Notes under the pieces: model-generated
What the model saw: the letters and a program-made list of their open reading frames with translations, nothing else
What the model was told of the DNA's origin: nothing
Database searches by the model: none
Shown here: piece after piece, positions 1 to 8,637 of the stretch
Layout: every line of letters starts with the position of its first letter
Numbering within the stretch: position 1 is the stretch's first letter
Assembly (NCBI GenBank): GCA_963704995.1
Contig: CAVPIM010000017.1
Location: forward strand, 1,798,001-1,862,000
Reading direction: 5' to 3'
Length of the DNA: 64,000 nucleotides
Source of the DNA: RYN-230 sp963704995
GTDB taxonomy: Bacteria; Actinomycetota; Actinomycetes; Streptosporangiales; Streptosporangiaceae
Translations under genes and position numbers: made by a program

Positions 1-504
1 ACCGTGCTGAACCCCAGCCCGCAGTTCCCCGGCAATGGCACCAGCGTCGATTACGCCGAGGGCATCGATGTCGGCTACCGCTACTACGACACCCATCACC
101 AGAACCCGCTCTTCCCGTTCGGCTACGGCCTGTCCTACACCACCTTCAGCTACAGCGGACTCCGGCTGCACCCCGGACCCCGGGGCGGCGAAACCGCCAC
201 CGTCACGGTCACGAACAGCGGCCGGACGGCCGGCGCAGAAGTAGCCCAGCTCTACCTGACCGACCCGGCATCCTCCGGTGAACCGCCCTACCAGCTCAAG
301 GGATTCCAGAAAGTAACTCTCGCCCCCGGGCGCAGCCAGCAGGTCACCTTCCAGATCAGCGGCCAGGACATGAGCTACTACAATTCCGCCACTAACGGAT
401 GGGCGGCCGCCCCCGGCTCATACCGGGTCAGCATCGGCAGCAACGAGCGCGACCTGGCTGTCAGCGACTCCTACCAGGCCAGCGGAAGAGGGGCGAACCA
501 GTAG
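1..504 (+). CDS. GH3 beta-glucosidase, C-terminal part (partial)
   Basis: The reading frame is open from the first base, so the gene starts outside the window. The visible 167 residues hold the end of the GH3 alpha/beta sandwich (the family's FPFGYGLSYT motif at about residues 39-48) followed by a fibronectin III-like domain with the usual VTNSG and GFQKV elements. Family enzymes release terminal sugars, usually glucose, from beta-glycosides; substrate cannot be judged from this part. The same C-terminal architecture is in the intact GH3 gene at 39025. A strong hairpin follows the stop codon. Confidence 0.88.
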   Translation, partial: TVLNPSPQFPGNGTSVDYAEGIDVGYRYYDTHHQNPLFPFGYGLSYTTFSYSGLRLHPGPRGGETATVTVTNSGRTAGAEVAQLYLTDPASSGEPPYQLKGFQKVTLAPGRSQQVTFQISGQDMSYYNSATNGWAAAPGSYRVSIGSNERDLAVSDSYQASGRGANQ

Positions 505-515
505 CACTATCGGTT

Positions 516-550
516 ACGGGCCGCCTGTCACAGGCTGACAGGCGGCCCGT
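516..550 (+). terminator. intrinsic terminator-like hairpin after GH3 gene
   Basis: A perfect 15-bp stem (516-530 with 536-550) closes a 5-base loop, 12 bases after the GH3 stop codon. No long T-run follows, as is common in actinomycetes. It also lies beyond the end of the convergent permease gene, so it may serve both directions. Confidence 0.75.
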
Positions 551-654
551 TCCGTCCAAACCGACCTCTTCATCCCAACTCTTCCGGATCCCGTCGGCGC
601 ATGACGTTGGACAGACGGCAAGAGCCGGGCGAGGCGCCACTGGCGCCCCGCTTG

Positions 655-3036
655 TTACTCGTTTCTGGCGGTCTCGGGGCCGGTGATGCGGGCCAGGAGG
701 GGGAAGGTCGCGGCGATGATCGCGAGGGAGATCACGACGCCGCCGGCGGTCAGCAGGTAGTACACGAGGCCAGGGGCGACCATCGCGTGCTGCTGCGCCT
801 CCCGGGCGAACATCGCGGCGCCGGCGAACCCGGTGCCAATCGCGACGGCGGCGACGGACAGCAGCGGGACGGCTCCCTCCAGCGCGACGACGCCGCGCAG
901 CGTGGACAGCCGGGCGCCGGCGAGGCGGAGCAGGCTGAACGGGCGCTTGCGGTCCGCGAGCCCGGCCGCGATGCCCGCGACGAGGGTGCAGCCGGCGATC
1001 GGCAGGCTGACCAGGATCACCACGTTCGCGAGCTGCTGTTCGCCGTTGTTGGCTGCGTTGTCCGCCGCGACCAGGTCGTTGAGGGTGGACGGCGCGTTGA
1101 CGGCGAGGTAGCCGGGCGTGGCCTCCAGTAGGGTCCTCGCCTGCTCGATCGCCGCGGTGGTGCCGTCCGTCTCCACGCTGACGGCGTCCACGCCGAGGGT
1201 GTCCAGCCGGGCGGCCGGCACGTTGACGGCGGGCCAGGTGATCCCGGTGGTCCGGGTGCCGCTCAGCGGGCCGCTGGTGGCGAACACGCCCGCCGGGAAT
1301 GCCACCGTGGCCGCCCCGGCGGGGCAGTTGCCGAGGACGGGAACGGTCGCGAGCTGCGCGCACGAGATCACGTCGGCCGGGATCGGGATGCCCGTGCCCT
1401 GCGCGTTGCCGCTGGGGTCTTGGAACTGGAACGTTCTCGGGATGGTCAGCGTGGGGTCCACGCGGAGTACGGCGACGCCCTGGACCCCGTGGACCGCGCT
1501 CAGCCGCGCCGTGAGTGCAGCGGCGGGTGCGGCCGGCCCCGCGCCGGTCACGACCGGGCCGTTGTGCGACCCGGACGGGGCGTTCGCGATCTGGCCGGTG
1601 ACCATGTTCGTTTCCGCCGCGGTGCCGAACCGGGTGTACTCCTTGGCGTCCTGCGTGGTGATCCCCACGACGGCCACGGTGGTGATGAACAGCGCGAGCA
1701 CCAGGCCGCTGACCGCGCGGAAGGCGGCCTTGGGGTCGTCGCCGATGCGGCGGGCGGCGAGCAGCGTGGCGGGGCGGCTGGTCCACCGGGCCATCCCCTG
1801 CGCCGCGGCCATGGTGAGCCACGGCCCGGCTACGAACAGGCCGGCGAGGATGATGAAGAAGCTGGACGCGAACGCCTGGATCTGCCCGGGTATCGAGGCC
1901 GGGTGGCCGTGGATGGTCCAGAAGCCGAGCTCAGCCAGGCCGGCCAGCAGCGGGATCACCCGCCAGGCGCCCGGCGGCTTGCGCCGCGCCCGGCGGGCCA
2001 CACCCAGTGGGGAGATGTTCACCCGGCGCAGCGCTATCCGCGCCGCCACAGCGGCGAACACCGGGACGCCGGCCGCGACCAGGAGGATGTCGGGCAGGCT
2101 GAGTGTCAGCTCGGCGGGGAAGAACGGCTGGCCGATGAACGGGATGCCCGCGACCGGGATGCGCAGCAGGAAGAAGAGCCCGAACCCGATGGCCGTCCCC
2201 AGCACCGCCGCCGCCGCCGACTCGATGGCCGCGATCAGCGAGACCTGCCCGCGGGTCGCGCCGGCCAGGCGCATCGCTGCGAACCGCTCCTCGCGGCGGG
2301 CAGCCGACAGCCGGGTCGCGGTGCCGATGAAGATCAGCACCGGGGTAAGGATCGCCAGCGCCACGACGGCCAGGATCAGGTCGACGGAGCTCGCCCCGCC
2401 TCCCGGGTCGGTCGGGAAGTAGGCCAGCCCCTTGGGGTTCGGCACCGGCGGGCAGCCCGAACCGGAGCACGCGGAGGTGAACCCGCCGGGCATCGCGTCG
2501 GCGACCGACGTCACCCGGATGCTGTTCGGGGTCTGGGCCAGCTGCGCCGGGGTGCGCCCGACGACGATGACCAGGGAGTCGGGCGACGGCAGCGCGGCGT
2601 CACCGATCGTGCCGGCCAGGCGGCCGGGGTAGCGGCCGGCGAGCTGGTCCGCCGGGGTGCTGTGCAGCAGCGCGATCAGCGCGGGCGAGGCGTAGTACTG
2701 CCCCGGTGCCGGATCCCGGGGGAGGCCAGGCGGCACCGGGGACGAGGCGCTGACGGCGGCCACGTCGAAGCGCGCGATCTGCTGGCCGTCGAAGACGTCG
2801 CCGACAGGGCGCCACCACAATGGGGCGATAGCCGCTCCTCCCGGGCCCGCGGGCACAGACGAGGTGCCCGTCCAGAACCAGGCGTGCCGGTTGTTCCAGG
2901 CGACGGCCGCGTTGGTCGCCGCCACGGCGGTCAGCAGCAGGCCGACACCGAGGCCGACCGCGACCGTGAGGATCACCAGGCGGGTGACCGCCTCCCGGCC
3001 CCCGTTCACCACCAGGCGCAGCCCGAGGGAGATCAC
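655..3036 (-). CDS. MacB/FtsX-type ABC transporter permease
   Basis: 793 residues. An N-terminal membrane helix (about 20-42) precedes a large extracytoplasmic domain. A first FtsX block follows (about 220-335, including the EERFAAMRLAGAT motif), then further helices, a second extracytoplasmic domain, and a second FtsX block near the C-terminus (RPFSLLRLAGA motif). This two-block architecture is typical of actinobacterial MacB-like exporters or mechanotransmission complexes. The start is GTG and overlaps the stop of the ATPase gene upstream by four bases, so the two are translationally coupled. The cargo is unknown; lipid, peptide or drug export is possible. Confidence 0.9.
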   Translation of the reverse strand: MISLGLRLVVNGGREAVTRLVILTVAVGLGVGLLLTAVAATNAAVAWNNRHAWFWTGTSSVPAGPGGAAIAPLWWRPVGDVFDGQQIARFDVAAVSASSPVPPGLPRDPAPGQYYASPALIALLHSTPADQLAGRYPGRLAGTIGDAALPSPDSLVIVVGRTPAQLAQTPNSIRVTSVADAMPGGFTSACSGSGCPPVPNPKGLAYFPTDPGGGASSVDLILAVVALAILTPVLIFIGTATRLSAARREERFAAMRLAGATRGQVSLIAAIESAAAAVLGTAIGFGLFFLLRIPVAGIPFIGQPFFPAELTLSLPDILLVAAGVPVFAAVAARIALRRVNISPLGVARRARRKPPGAWRVIPLLAGLAELGFWTIHGHPASIPGQIQAFASSFFIILAGLFVAGPWLTMAAAQGMARWTSRPATLLAARRIGDDPKAAFRAVSGLVLALFITTVAVVGITTQDAKEYTRFGTAAETNMVTGQIANAPSGSHNGPVVTGAGPAAPAAALTARLSAVHGVQGVAVLRVDPTLTIPRTFQFQDPSGNAQGTGIPIPADVISCAQLATVPVLGNCPAGAATVAFPAGVFATSGPLSGTRTTGITWPAVNVPAARLDTLGVDAVSVETDGTTAAIEQARTLLEATPGYLAVNAPSTLNDLVAADNAANNGEQQLANVVILVSLPIAGCTLVAGIAAGLADRKRPFSLLRLAGARLSTLRGVVALEGAVPLLSVAAVAIGTGFAGAAMFAREAQQHAMVAPGLVYYLLTAGGVVISLAIIAATFPLLARITGPETARNE

Positions 3037-3740
3037 GGCTGACTCCCGGTGAGCGTGCCGACCTTGCCGTCCCTGACAACGACCTCGCGGTCGGCGTAGG
3101 CGGCAACCCGGGCATCGTGGGTGACCAGCACGACGGTGGCGCCGTGCTCGCGGGCGGTCGTGCTGAGCAGATCCATCACCAGCTCCCCGGACACCGAGTC
3201 CAGCGACCCGGTCGGCTCGTCGGCGAACAGCACCTCCGGCTCGGCGACCAGGCCACGGGCGAGGGCGACGCGCTGCGCCTGCCCGCCGGACAGCTCCCCG
3301 GACCTGCGGCGCTCAAGCCCGTCCAGGCCGAGCGTGCCGAACCACTTCCTGGCCGCCGTCATCGCCGGGCCGCGCCGGGTGCCGGACAGCAGCAGCGGCA
3401 GCGCGACGTTCTCTTCGGCGGTCAGCTCTGGGACAAGCTGACCGGACTGGAACACGAACCCGAACCGGTTCCGGCGCAGTGCGCTGCGCTCGTCGTCGCT
3501 CCGGGTGTCGAGCCGCTGCCCGCCGTACCAGACCGCCCCCTTCTGGGGAACCAGGATGCCCGCCAGGCAGTGCAGCAAGGTGGACTTGCCCGATCCGCTC
3601 GGACCCATGACCGCGACGATCTCGCCCTGCCGGACTCCCAGCGAGGCGCCGCGCAGTGCCGGCGTCTCGCCGAACGAAAGGAACAGGTCGCGCGCCCCGA
3701 TGATGTTCCCGGTTACGGCGTTCTTCCCCATGTCGGTCAT
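3033..3740 (-). CDS. ABC transporter ATP-binding protein (MacB/LolD type)
   Basis: 235 residues with Walker A GPSGSGKST, Q-loop FQSGQ, signature LSGGQAQRVALARG, Walker B VLFADEPTG and switch LVTHD, all in the usual order for LolD/MacB-class ATPases. The start ATG at 3740 is chosen because it forms an ATGA overlap with the PadR stop codon. The open frame continues upstream, but that extension reads as low-complexity Arg/Ala sequence inside the PadR gene. It powers the permease encoded immediately downstream. The three genes form one operon in which the regulator is first. Confidence 0.93.
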   Translation of the reverse strand: MTDMGKNAVTGNIIGARDLFLSFGETPALRGASLGVRQGEIVAVMGPSGSGKSTLLHCLAGILVPQKGAVWYGGQRLDTRSDDERSALRRNRFGFVFQSGQLVPELTAEENVALPLLLSGTRRGPAMTAARKWFGTLGLDGLERRRSGELSGGQAQRVALARGLVAEPEVLFADEPTGSLDSVSGELVMDLLSTTAREHGATVVLVTHDARVAAYADREVVVRDGKVGTLTGSQP

Positions 3741-4261
3741 GGCCGCACCGCCCGGGCGAGCTGGTCCAGCCGGGCCGCCGTGTGATCGATCCAGCGCAGG
3801 TCCGCCTCCAGGCGGTAGAGAGCGTGGTCGGCGAGCAGCACGTCGAGGGTGCCGCCGCGCTGCTTGAAGCCGGTAAGCTCGCGCATCCGCTGCAGGTGCG
3901 CCGCCCGCTGGGTGTCGAGGTAACTGTCCGCCCGCTTGCCGAGCATCAGCGCGAGCACGACCTTGGTGAACAGCTCGCTCTGCAGGTCGGGGTCGGGCGG
4001 GACCGGCTCGCCCAGCCACTTCTCCACCTCGGCGACGCCGTCCTCGGTGATGATGTACCGGCGGCGCTCGGGGCCAGCCCCCTGCTCGACCGGCCCGGCG
4101 ACGGTCTTCCCGTCCCGGGCCAGCCGGGACAGCGTCGCGTACACCTGGCTGTAGCGCACCGGCCTGCCCTGGCCGAAGTACGCGTCGTAGTCCCGTTTCA
4201 GGTCATACCCGTGGCTCGGCCCGCGCTCAAGCAGCCCAAGCAGTGTCAGCGGAACGCTCAT
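3737..4261 (-). CDS. PadR family transcriptional regulator
   Basis: 174 residues. The N-terminal winged helix begins LTLLGLLERGPSHGYDLKRDYD and contains YSQVYATLSRLARDG, both diagnostic of PadR. The C-terminal half is the helical dimerisation arm (Vir-like C-terminal domain). It heads the operon with the ABC ATPase and permease and probably represses them and itself, as in LmrR-type PadR/exporter pairs. An 11-bp inverted repeat sits directly before the start codon, and a TATTCT hexamer within it lies so close to the ATG that the transcript is probably leaderless. The effector is unknown. Confidence 0.92.
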   Translation of the reverse strand: MSVPLTLLGLLERGPSHGYDLKRDYDAYFGQGRPVRYSQVYATLSRLARDGKTVAGPVEQGAGPERRRYIITEDGVAEVEKWLGEPVPPDPDLQSELFTKVVLALMLGKRADSYLDTQRAAHLQRMRELTGFKQRGGTLDVLLADHALYRLEADLRWIDHTAARLDQLARAVRP

Positions 4262-4264
4262 GTC

Positions 4265-4293
4265 TGAGAGAATACCCCACGAGTATTCTCTCA
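4265..4293 (-). promoter_or_regulatory. probable PadR operator overlapping the promoter
   Basis: Perfect inverted repeat: TGAGAGAATAC (4265-4275) and GTATTCTCTCA (4283-4293) with a 7-base spacer. It begins four bases upstream of the PadR start codon. A second, shorter palindrome (AGTAG-AA-CTACT, 4297-4308) adjoins it. The placement is right for autorepression. Confidence 0.7.
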
Positions 4294-4310
4294 GGTAGTA
4301 GAACTACTCT

Positions 4311-4674
4311 CCCGGTGGACGGTTCCGTGTTGTCGCCAGGCCCCTGATCCCTCCCTCACCCCAAGGCCAGGCCTGGCCGCCATAGCCCAGTTCGAGGACG
4401 GCCGGCCGGGTCACCAGACCACCGGAACCGGACCGCTCCCCCACCGCCAACATCGTCAGGCAACGCCGACCGCCCGCCGCAAAGCCCACCCGAATGGGAA
4501 CAATGGCTGACGGTCACCGCAAGGCAAATGGTCCGCAACGCCATCGTCCTCGAGCCCGACAGCACGCCTGGCCAGGCTAAACTCCGCCTCCGGCACGCAC
4601 AGTGCCACCGGCAATCCACCGGAAAACGCAAGAGCCCAGTCTGCTGCCCGCCAGCGAGCCCCTGGGGCTTGCTT
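4311..4674. other. non-coding stretch upstream of intron remnant
   Basis: No reading frame here shows protein-like composition or a recognisable domain. It precedes a group II intron domain V on the plus strand and may hold decayed intron or insertion sequence, but I could not recognise intron domains I-IV or reverse-transcriptase motifs in it. Confidence 0.4.
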
Positions 4675-4750
4675 GAGCCGGATACATGGAAACGTGCACG
4701 TCCGGTTCTGAGAGGGGCCGGGCGCAGCAATGTGCCCGGCCTACCCGGCC
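4675..4750 (+). ncRNA. group II intron domains V and VI, orphan 3' remnant
   Basis: Positions 4675-4708 match the 34-nt group II intron domain V: GAGCCGGA at the 5' side, a GAAA tetraloop, GTGCACG at the bulge side and TCCGGTTC at the 3' side. The strands pair to give the expected lower stem, bulge and upper stem. Directly after it, 4715-4741 folds into a domain VI-like hairpin (GGCCGGGCGCA with TGTGCCCGGCC) and then CTACCC, resembling bacterial intron 3' ends. No reverse transcriptase is found upstream, so this is a truncated, immobile remnant. Confidence 0.78.
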
Positions 4751-4842
4751 CGACGGGTCAGGCGCCGGGATCTTGAATGAACGTGCTGCGGAGCAGACCG
4801 GATACGTACTGCTGCCCGGATTTGCACTGGGTGGCGAAGTTG

Positions 4843-5634
4843 CTAGGCATGTGGGGATAGCTCGTTGATGGCAAGGAATCGTTCAATCATGGCATTCACC
4901 TGCTCGGGGACTTCCAGCTGGATGAAGTGACCGGCTCCGACAGTCTGGCCGATAGTGATCGGCGGGCAGAGGCTGCGCAAATCAGCCGACTTGTTGGCAG
5001 GGACGGCCGAACCGATCGAAAGCACCGGGACACTGGCCTTGCGGAGCGCGCCGGCGCCGTCGAACTCGCCCATGGCACGCATGAGCGCGGCAGCGATCCC
5101 CGGGGAGACTCCACGCATTTCCTTAATGATGGCTTCCCGGCGGGCCGCATCGGTGGGCAGGAACATCCCTTCGATGAAGGCGGTGCGCCACGACCGGTCG
5201 TCATCCGCGCGGACGGCGGCAAAGGAGTCCCGGAAGAACGCCTTGGCCTTCGTGTTCGTGATCGGCGCTGGCTCAACCATCAGCAAGGCACGGATGGCTT
5301 CAGGCCGGGCAGCACAGGCCAGTCCTATCAGTGCCCCGAGACTGTGGCCGACCAGCACGGGCCTGCTGAAACCGGCCGCCCCGGCAAGGGCGAGCACATC
5401 ACCGGCCAGGACGTCAATGTCATAGCAGCCGGGGCCTGGATCGGGCCGGCTGCTGTCGCCATGCCCGCGCAAGTCCATGGCGGCGACAGCATGGCTTACG
5501 GCGAAATGCTCGAACTGCGGGGCGAAGTACGAGCGATCGCATGACCACCCGTGCACGAAGATGATGGGGGGATCACCCGCGCCCGCAGTGTCGTAGGCCA
5601 GCCTGATGCCTTCGCCGGAAAGGAACTCTGCCAT
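4843..5634 (-). CDS. alpha/beta hydrolase
   Basis: 263 residues of a typical alpha/beta hydrolase: oxyanion region IFVHGWSCD, nucleophile elbow GHSLGA, and a histidine in the C-terminal AGHFIQLE motif. The second ATG (5634) is chosen over the one at 5649 because AGGGG lies five bases before it. Homologues include chloroperoxidase-like and ester/lactone hydrolases; the substrate is not evident. It stands alone, between the intron remnant and a transposase remnant. Confidence 0.88.
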   Translation of the reverse strand: MAEFLSGEGIRLAYDTAGAGDPPIIFVHGWSCDRSYFAPQFEHFAVSHAVAAMDLRGHGDSSRPDPGPGCYDIDVLAGDVLALAGAAGFSRPVLVGHSLGALIGLACAARPEAIRALLMVEPAPITNTKAKAFFRDSFAAVRADDDRSWRTAFIEGMFLPTDAARREAIIKEMRGVSPGIAAALMRAMGEFDGAGALRKASVPVLSIGSAVPANKSADLRSLCPPITIGQTVGAGHFIQLEVPEQVNAMIERFLAINELSPHA

Positions 5635-5740
5635 GGTCACCCCTGTCATCCCAAGGCCGCCCGCCGCACTCGGTCGGGAACCGGCGCGCTGATTCCAATC
5701 GCGCCGTCTGCTTCATCCTTCCTGATCCCAGCCGATCCTG

Positions 5741-6013
5741 TGCCGCTCGAAATTCGATTGCGCGCCGGCATTACCTCAAATCCCGACGGCGCATGGACGA
5801 GCCAGGCAGCCCGTAACCTCCTGGTGGACCTCGGCCAGCTCACGGAATCAGTCAAGTTCCTGATCAGGGATCGCAGGCCAGTTCACCAGATCCTTCGATG
5901 CCGTGTTCACGGCGGAGAGCATCAGGATTTCTCGCCAGCCCACCGCAAGCGCCGAGAGCGAACGCGATCTGCGAACCGATGATCGGTACCCTGCGCCGGG
6001 AGCTGTGATCGCC
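5741..6013 (+). pseudogene. decayed DDE (rve-type) transposase fragment 1
   Basis: Homology to an integrase-core transposase is readable only by changing frame. SNPDGAWTSQAARNLLVDLG and KFLIRDR lie in one frame. QFTRSFDAVFTAESIRI follows after a break near 5875, and SPPQAPRANAICE then MIGTLRREL follow after another near 5935. These blocks run in the order expected for the catalytic core of actinobacterial IS3/IS481-like transposases. Both ends of the gene are missing and no terminal repeats are visible. It is a fossil insertion. Confidence 0.75.
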
Positions 6014-6167
6014 GCGTGACAGCCCGCCTGCACGAGAAGGAGCAGGTCACCTCCACGATCGTGTAGTCGAGTCCACAGGACACCTGATCGTGAGGCGAAC
6101 TCGCAACGTCTGGAACGACTTCGCTGCGGAAATGGCGTCGGCTATCGCCAGCGCTGCTCAGAAGGCG

Positions 6168-7172
6168 TCATCCTCTCGGGGTCCGCTGCTCCCAGGCCTC
6201 TGGGTTGAGCAGGGTCGGCGGGTGCCCGTCTTCGAGCCCGGCGAACAGGTTGTCGACCGCCAGGTTGGCCATCGCCAGGCGGGTCTCCACAGTCGCTGAC
6301 CCGAGATGCGGGATGAGCACGGCGTTCTCGCAGTCGAGCAGTCCGGGATAAACATCCGGCTCGTGCTCGAAGACGTCAAGCCCGGCGGCGAAGATCTGGC
6401 CCTCCTTGAGCGCCCGGGCCAGGGCCTCCTCGTCTATGACCGGCCCCCGTGACGTATTCACCAGCACGGCCGTGGGCTTCATCATGGCCAAGCGTTCGGC
6501 GTTGATCAGATGACGCGTCTGCGGGGTGAGGTTGGTGTGGACGGAAACGAAGTCGGACTCGCGGAGCAGGTCTGCGAGGTCTCGGTACTCCGCTTGGAGT
6601 TCCTGTTCAACCTCGGCGCCTGGCCGGTACACGTCGTGGTAGCGGACGCGCATGGCGAAGCCGCGGGCACGGCGGGCCACGGCCTGTCCGATCCGGCCGA
6701 AGCCCACTACGCCGAGGGTCTTGTGGTGGACGTCTTGGCCCTGCATCATGAGTGGCCCCCAGATCCAGGGGGTACGGGAGCGGAGGAAACGGTCCCCTTC
6801 GGCGATCCGCCTGGCCGCGGCCATCATCAGGATGAACGCGATGTCTGCTGTGGTCTCGGTCAGGACCTCCGGGGTGTTGGAGGCCAGGACGCCGTGCCTG
6901 GTGCACGCGCCCACGTCGATGTTGTCGAAGCCCACGGCGTAGTTCGCCACGATCCTGAGCGCGGGTCCCGCGGCGTCCAGGAACTCATCGTCAACGCGGT
7001 CCGTGAGCAGCGTGATCGCCCCCGCCTTCCCGGCCACCTCCGCCAGGAGCTGGTCGCGGGGCATGGCACCCTCGCCCTGATACAGCGTCATCTCGCACTG
7101 AGCCTCGATCCGGTCCAGCGCTTCCTGGGGCAGGCGCCGGGTGACCAGGACCGGCAGGCGCGCCTGGCCCAC
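6168..7172 (-). CDS. D-isomer-specific 2-hydroxyacid dehydrogenase (glyoxylate/hydroxypyruvate reductase type)
   Basis: 334 residues with GTG start. The NAD(P)-binding motif VGFGRIGQAVARRA is followed by the catalytic Arg in NTSRGPVIDEEAL, the Glu in VFEHEPDVY and the His in LIPHLGSAT, the full set for the family. Such enzymes reduce glyoxylate or hydroxypyruvate to the D-hydroxyacid. The gene begins two bases after the stop of the aminotransferase gene, so the pair is co-transcribed and may interconvert an amino acid, its oxo acid and its hydroxy acid. Confidence 0.92.
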   Translation of the reverse strand: MGQARLPVLVTRRLPQEALDRIEAQCEMTLYQGEGAMPRDQLLAEVAGKAGAITLLTDRVDDEFLDAAGPALRIVANYAVGFDNIDVGACTRHGVLASNTPEVLTETTADIAFILMMAAARRIAEGDRFLRSRTPWIWGPLMMQGQDVHHKTLGVVGFGRIGQAVARRARGFAMRVRYHDVYRPGAEVEQELQAEYRDLADLLRESDFVSVHTNLTPQTRHLINAERLAMMKPTAVLVNTSRGPVIDEEALARALKEGQIFAAGLDVFEHEPDVYPGLLDCENAVLIPHLGSATVETRLAMANLAVDNLFAGLEDGHPPTLLNPEAWEQRTPRG

Positions 7173-7174
7173 GG

Positions 7175-8371
7175 CTAGGCCTCCAGCTCCGGAAGGACCG
7201 CGGCCACGGCCTCCAGGGCCTCGAGTATGGCCGGGACCGAATTCGCGTAAGAAAAGCGCAAGTAGCCCTCCCCGTACCGGCCAAAGGCCGTCCCTGACAG
7301 CGCGGCCACCCCGGCTCGCTGGAGCAGATGCTCCTCGATCCTTTGCGAGGGAATCCCGAGCGCCTTGACCGAGGGGAACACGTAGAACGCCCCGCGCGGC
7401 TGCAGGCAGGTGATGCCCTCAATGGCGTTCAGCCCCTCGACGATGACGTCGCGGCGCAGGCGGAACTCGGCGATCATCTGCTCGGCCGGCTCCCACGGCC
7501 CGGTGAGCGCGGCGATCGCGGCGCGCTGGCTGAACGCGCTGGTGCACGACACCGAGTTGATGATCAGCCGGGAGATGGGCTCCACCAGCGCCGGGGGAAA
7601 TACGCCGAACCCCAGGCGCCAGCCCGTCATGGCGTAGGTCTTGCTCCAGCCGTCGAGCAGGATGGTGCGGTCGGCCATCCCGTCGATGTCCAGGATGGAC
7701 ACGTGGCCCCCGTCGTAGCGGATGGCCCAGTACACCTCGTCGGCCAAGACGAGCAGGTCGTTCCGCATGGCGATCTCGGCGATGGCCTCGCAGTCCTCCC
7801 GGGTGAGCGCCGAGCCGCACGGGTTGTGCGGGGTGTTCAGCACGAGCAGCCGTGTCCGGGAGGTAACGAGGGAGGCCAGCTCTTCCGGGTCGGGCCGGAA
7901 CCCGTTCTCTTCTCGCAGCGGGAGGGGGACAGGCGTCGCCCCGGTGAACCGGGCGATGGACTCATACATCGGAAACCCGGGATCTGGGTAGATGACCTCG
8001 TCGCCTTCCTGGCAGGTAGCCAGCATCAGGTTCCACATGATGGGTTTCGCACCGGGGGTCACGATCACCCGGTCCGGAGTCGTCTCGAGCCGCCCAGTCC
8101 GGGACAGCCACGCGGCCACGGCCTCGCGGACTTCGGGCAGCCCGGGTGCCGGGACGTAGTGGGTGAATCCGGAATGAAGGGCCTCCACGGCAGCTTCCAC
8201 GATGTGGGCCGGGGTATCGAAATCAGGCTCCCCGATCTCCAGATGGATGATCTTGCGACCCTGCGCCTCCAGGGCCCGCGCCCGGGCTAGCACCTCGAAC
8301 GCAGACTCCGTTCCCAGCCTGGACATCCGCTCGGCCAGCCGGCAGGCCGGGATCGTCTCTGATGCGCCCAT
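7175..8371 (-). CDS. class I/II pyridoxal-phosphate aminotransferase (AspC family)
   Basis: 398 residues. Fold type I signatures are clear: substrate loop HLEIGEPDFDTPAHI, NTPHNPCGSALT, PLP lysine in DGWSKTYAMTGWRLG, and a C-terminal LRFSYAN segment. The ATG at 8371 is preferred over an in-frame TTG at 8401 because GGAGGGAGG lies between them. It is first in a two-gene operon with the hydroxyacid dehydrogenase. The substrate is probably aspartate, alanine or an aromatic amino acid; sequence alone does not decide. Confidence 0.92.
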   Translation of the reverse strand: MGASETIPACRLAERMSRLGTESAFEVLARARALEAQGRKIIHLEIGEPDFDTPAHIVEAAVEALHSGFTHYVPAPGLPEVREAVAAWLSRTGRLETTPDRVIVTPGAKPIMWNLMLATCQEGDEVIYPDPGFPMYESIARFTGATPVPLPLREENGFRPDPEELASLVTSRTRLLVLNTPHNPCGSALTREDCEAIAEIAMRNDLLVLADEVYWAIRYDGGHVSILDIDGMADRTILLDGWSKTYAMTGWRLGFGVFPPALVEPISRLIINSVSCTSAFSQRAAIAALTGPWEPAEQMIAEFRLRRDVIVEGLNAIEGITCLQPRGAFYVFPSVKALGIPSQRIEEHLLQRAGVAALSGTAFGRYGEGYLRFSYANSVPAILEALEAVAAVLPELEA

Positions 8372-8488
8372 GATGACCGGGGCCTCCCTCCGGGAGATCA
8401 AGCTGAACCACGGTGCAGCCTGGGTCAGCAGAATGTCAAGTCACCATTCAGCCCAGCCAGGAGGTGATGCCCGATCCGAACACACGTA

Positions 8489-8510
8489 CGGCGGCCCAGC
8501 CGGGCCGCCG
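8489..8510 (-). terminator. hairpin terminator after vapBC
   Basis: Perfect 9-bp stem CGGCGGCCC / GGGCCGCCG with a 4-base loop, located between the end of vapC (8638) and the start of the aminotransferase operon (8371), both on the minus strand. It has no clear T-run. Confidence 0.55.
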
Positions 8511-8537
8511 TTGCTGTACTTTCCTGCCGTACTCGCT

Positions 8538-8554
8538 ATTCGAACCGTTCGAAT
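8538..8554. promoter_or_regulatory. 17-bp operator-like inverted repeat
   Basis: ATTCGAAC-C-GTTCGAAT is a perfect 8-bp-arm inverted repeat in an A+T-richer spot, 167 bp upstream of the aminotransferase start. No adjacent regulator gene explains it. A tRNA T-arm was considered, since the half resembles GTTCGAATC, but no cloverleaf surrounds it. Confidence 0.45.
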
Positions 8555-8637
8555 TTCACTTCTGACCGGTTGTACACCCACCACGACGGCCAACCGGACT
8601 CGCCATGGCCCACGAGCAGGCCGCAGCTGGGCTGGAG

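Noticed and set aside
1420..3042. 540-residue plus-strand frame opposite the ABC permease
   Set aside because: Low-complexity Gly/Arg/Ala sequence with no motif; the minus strand encodes a full FtsX-type permease.
8538..8560. tRNA T-arm suggested by GTTCGAATT
   Set aside because: No acceptor, D or anticodon stems around it on either strand.
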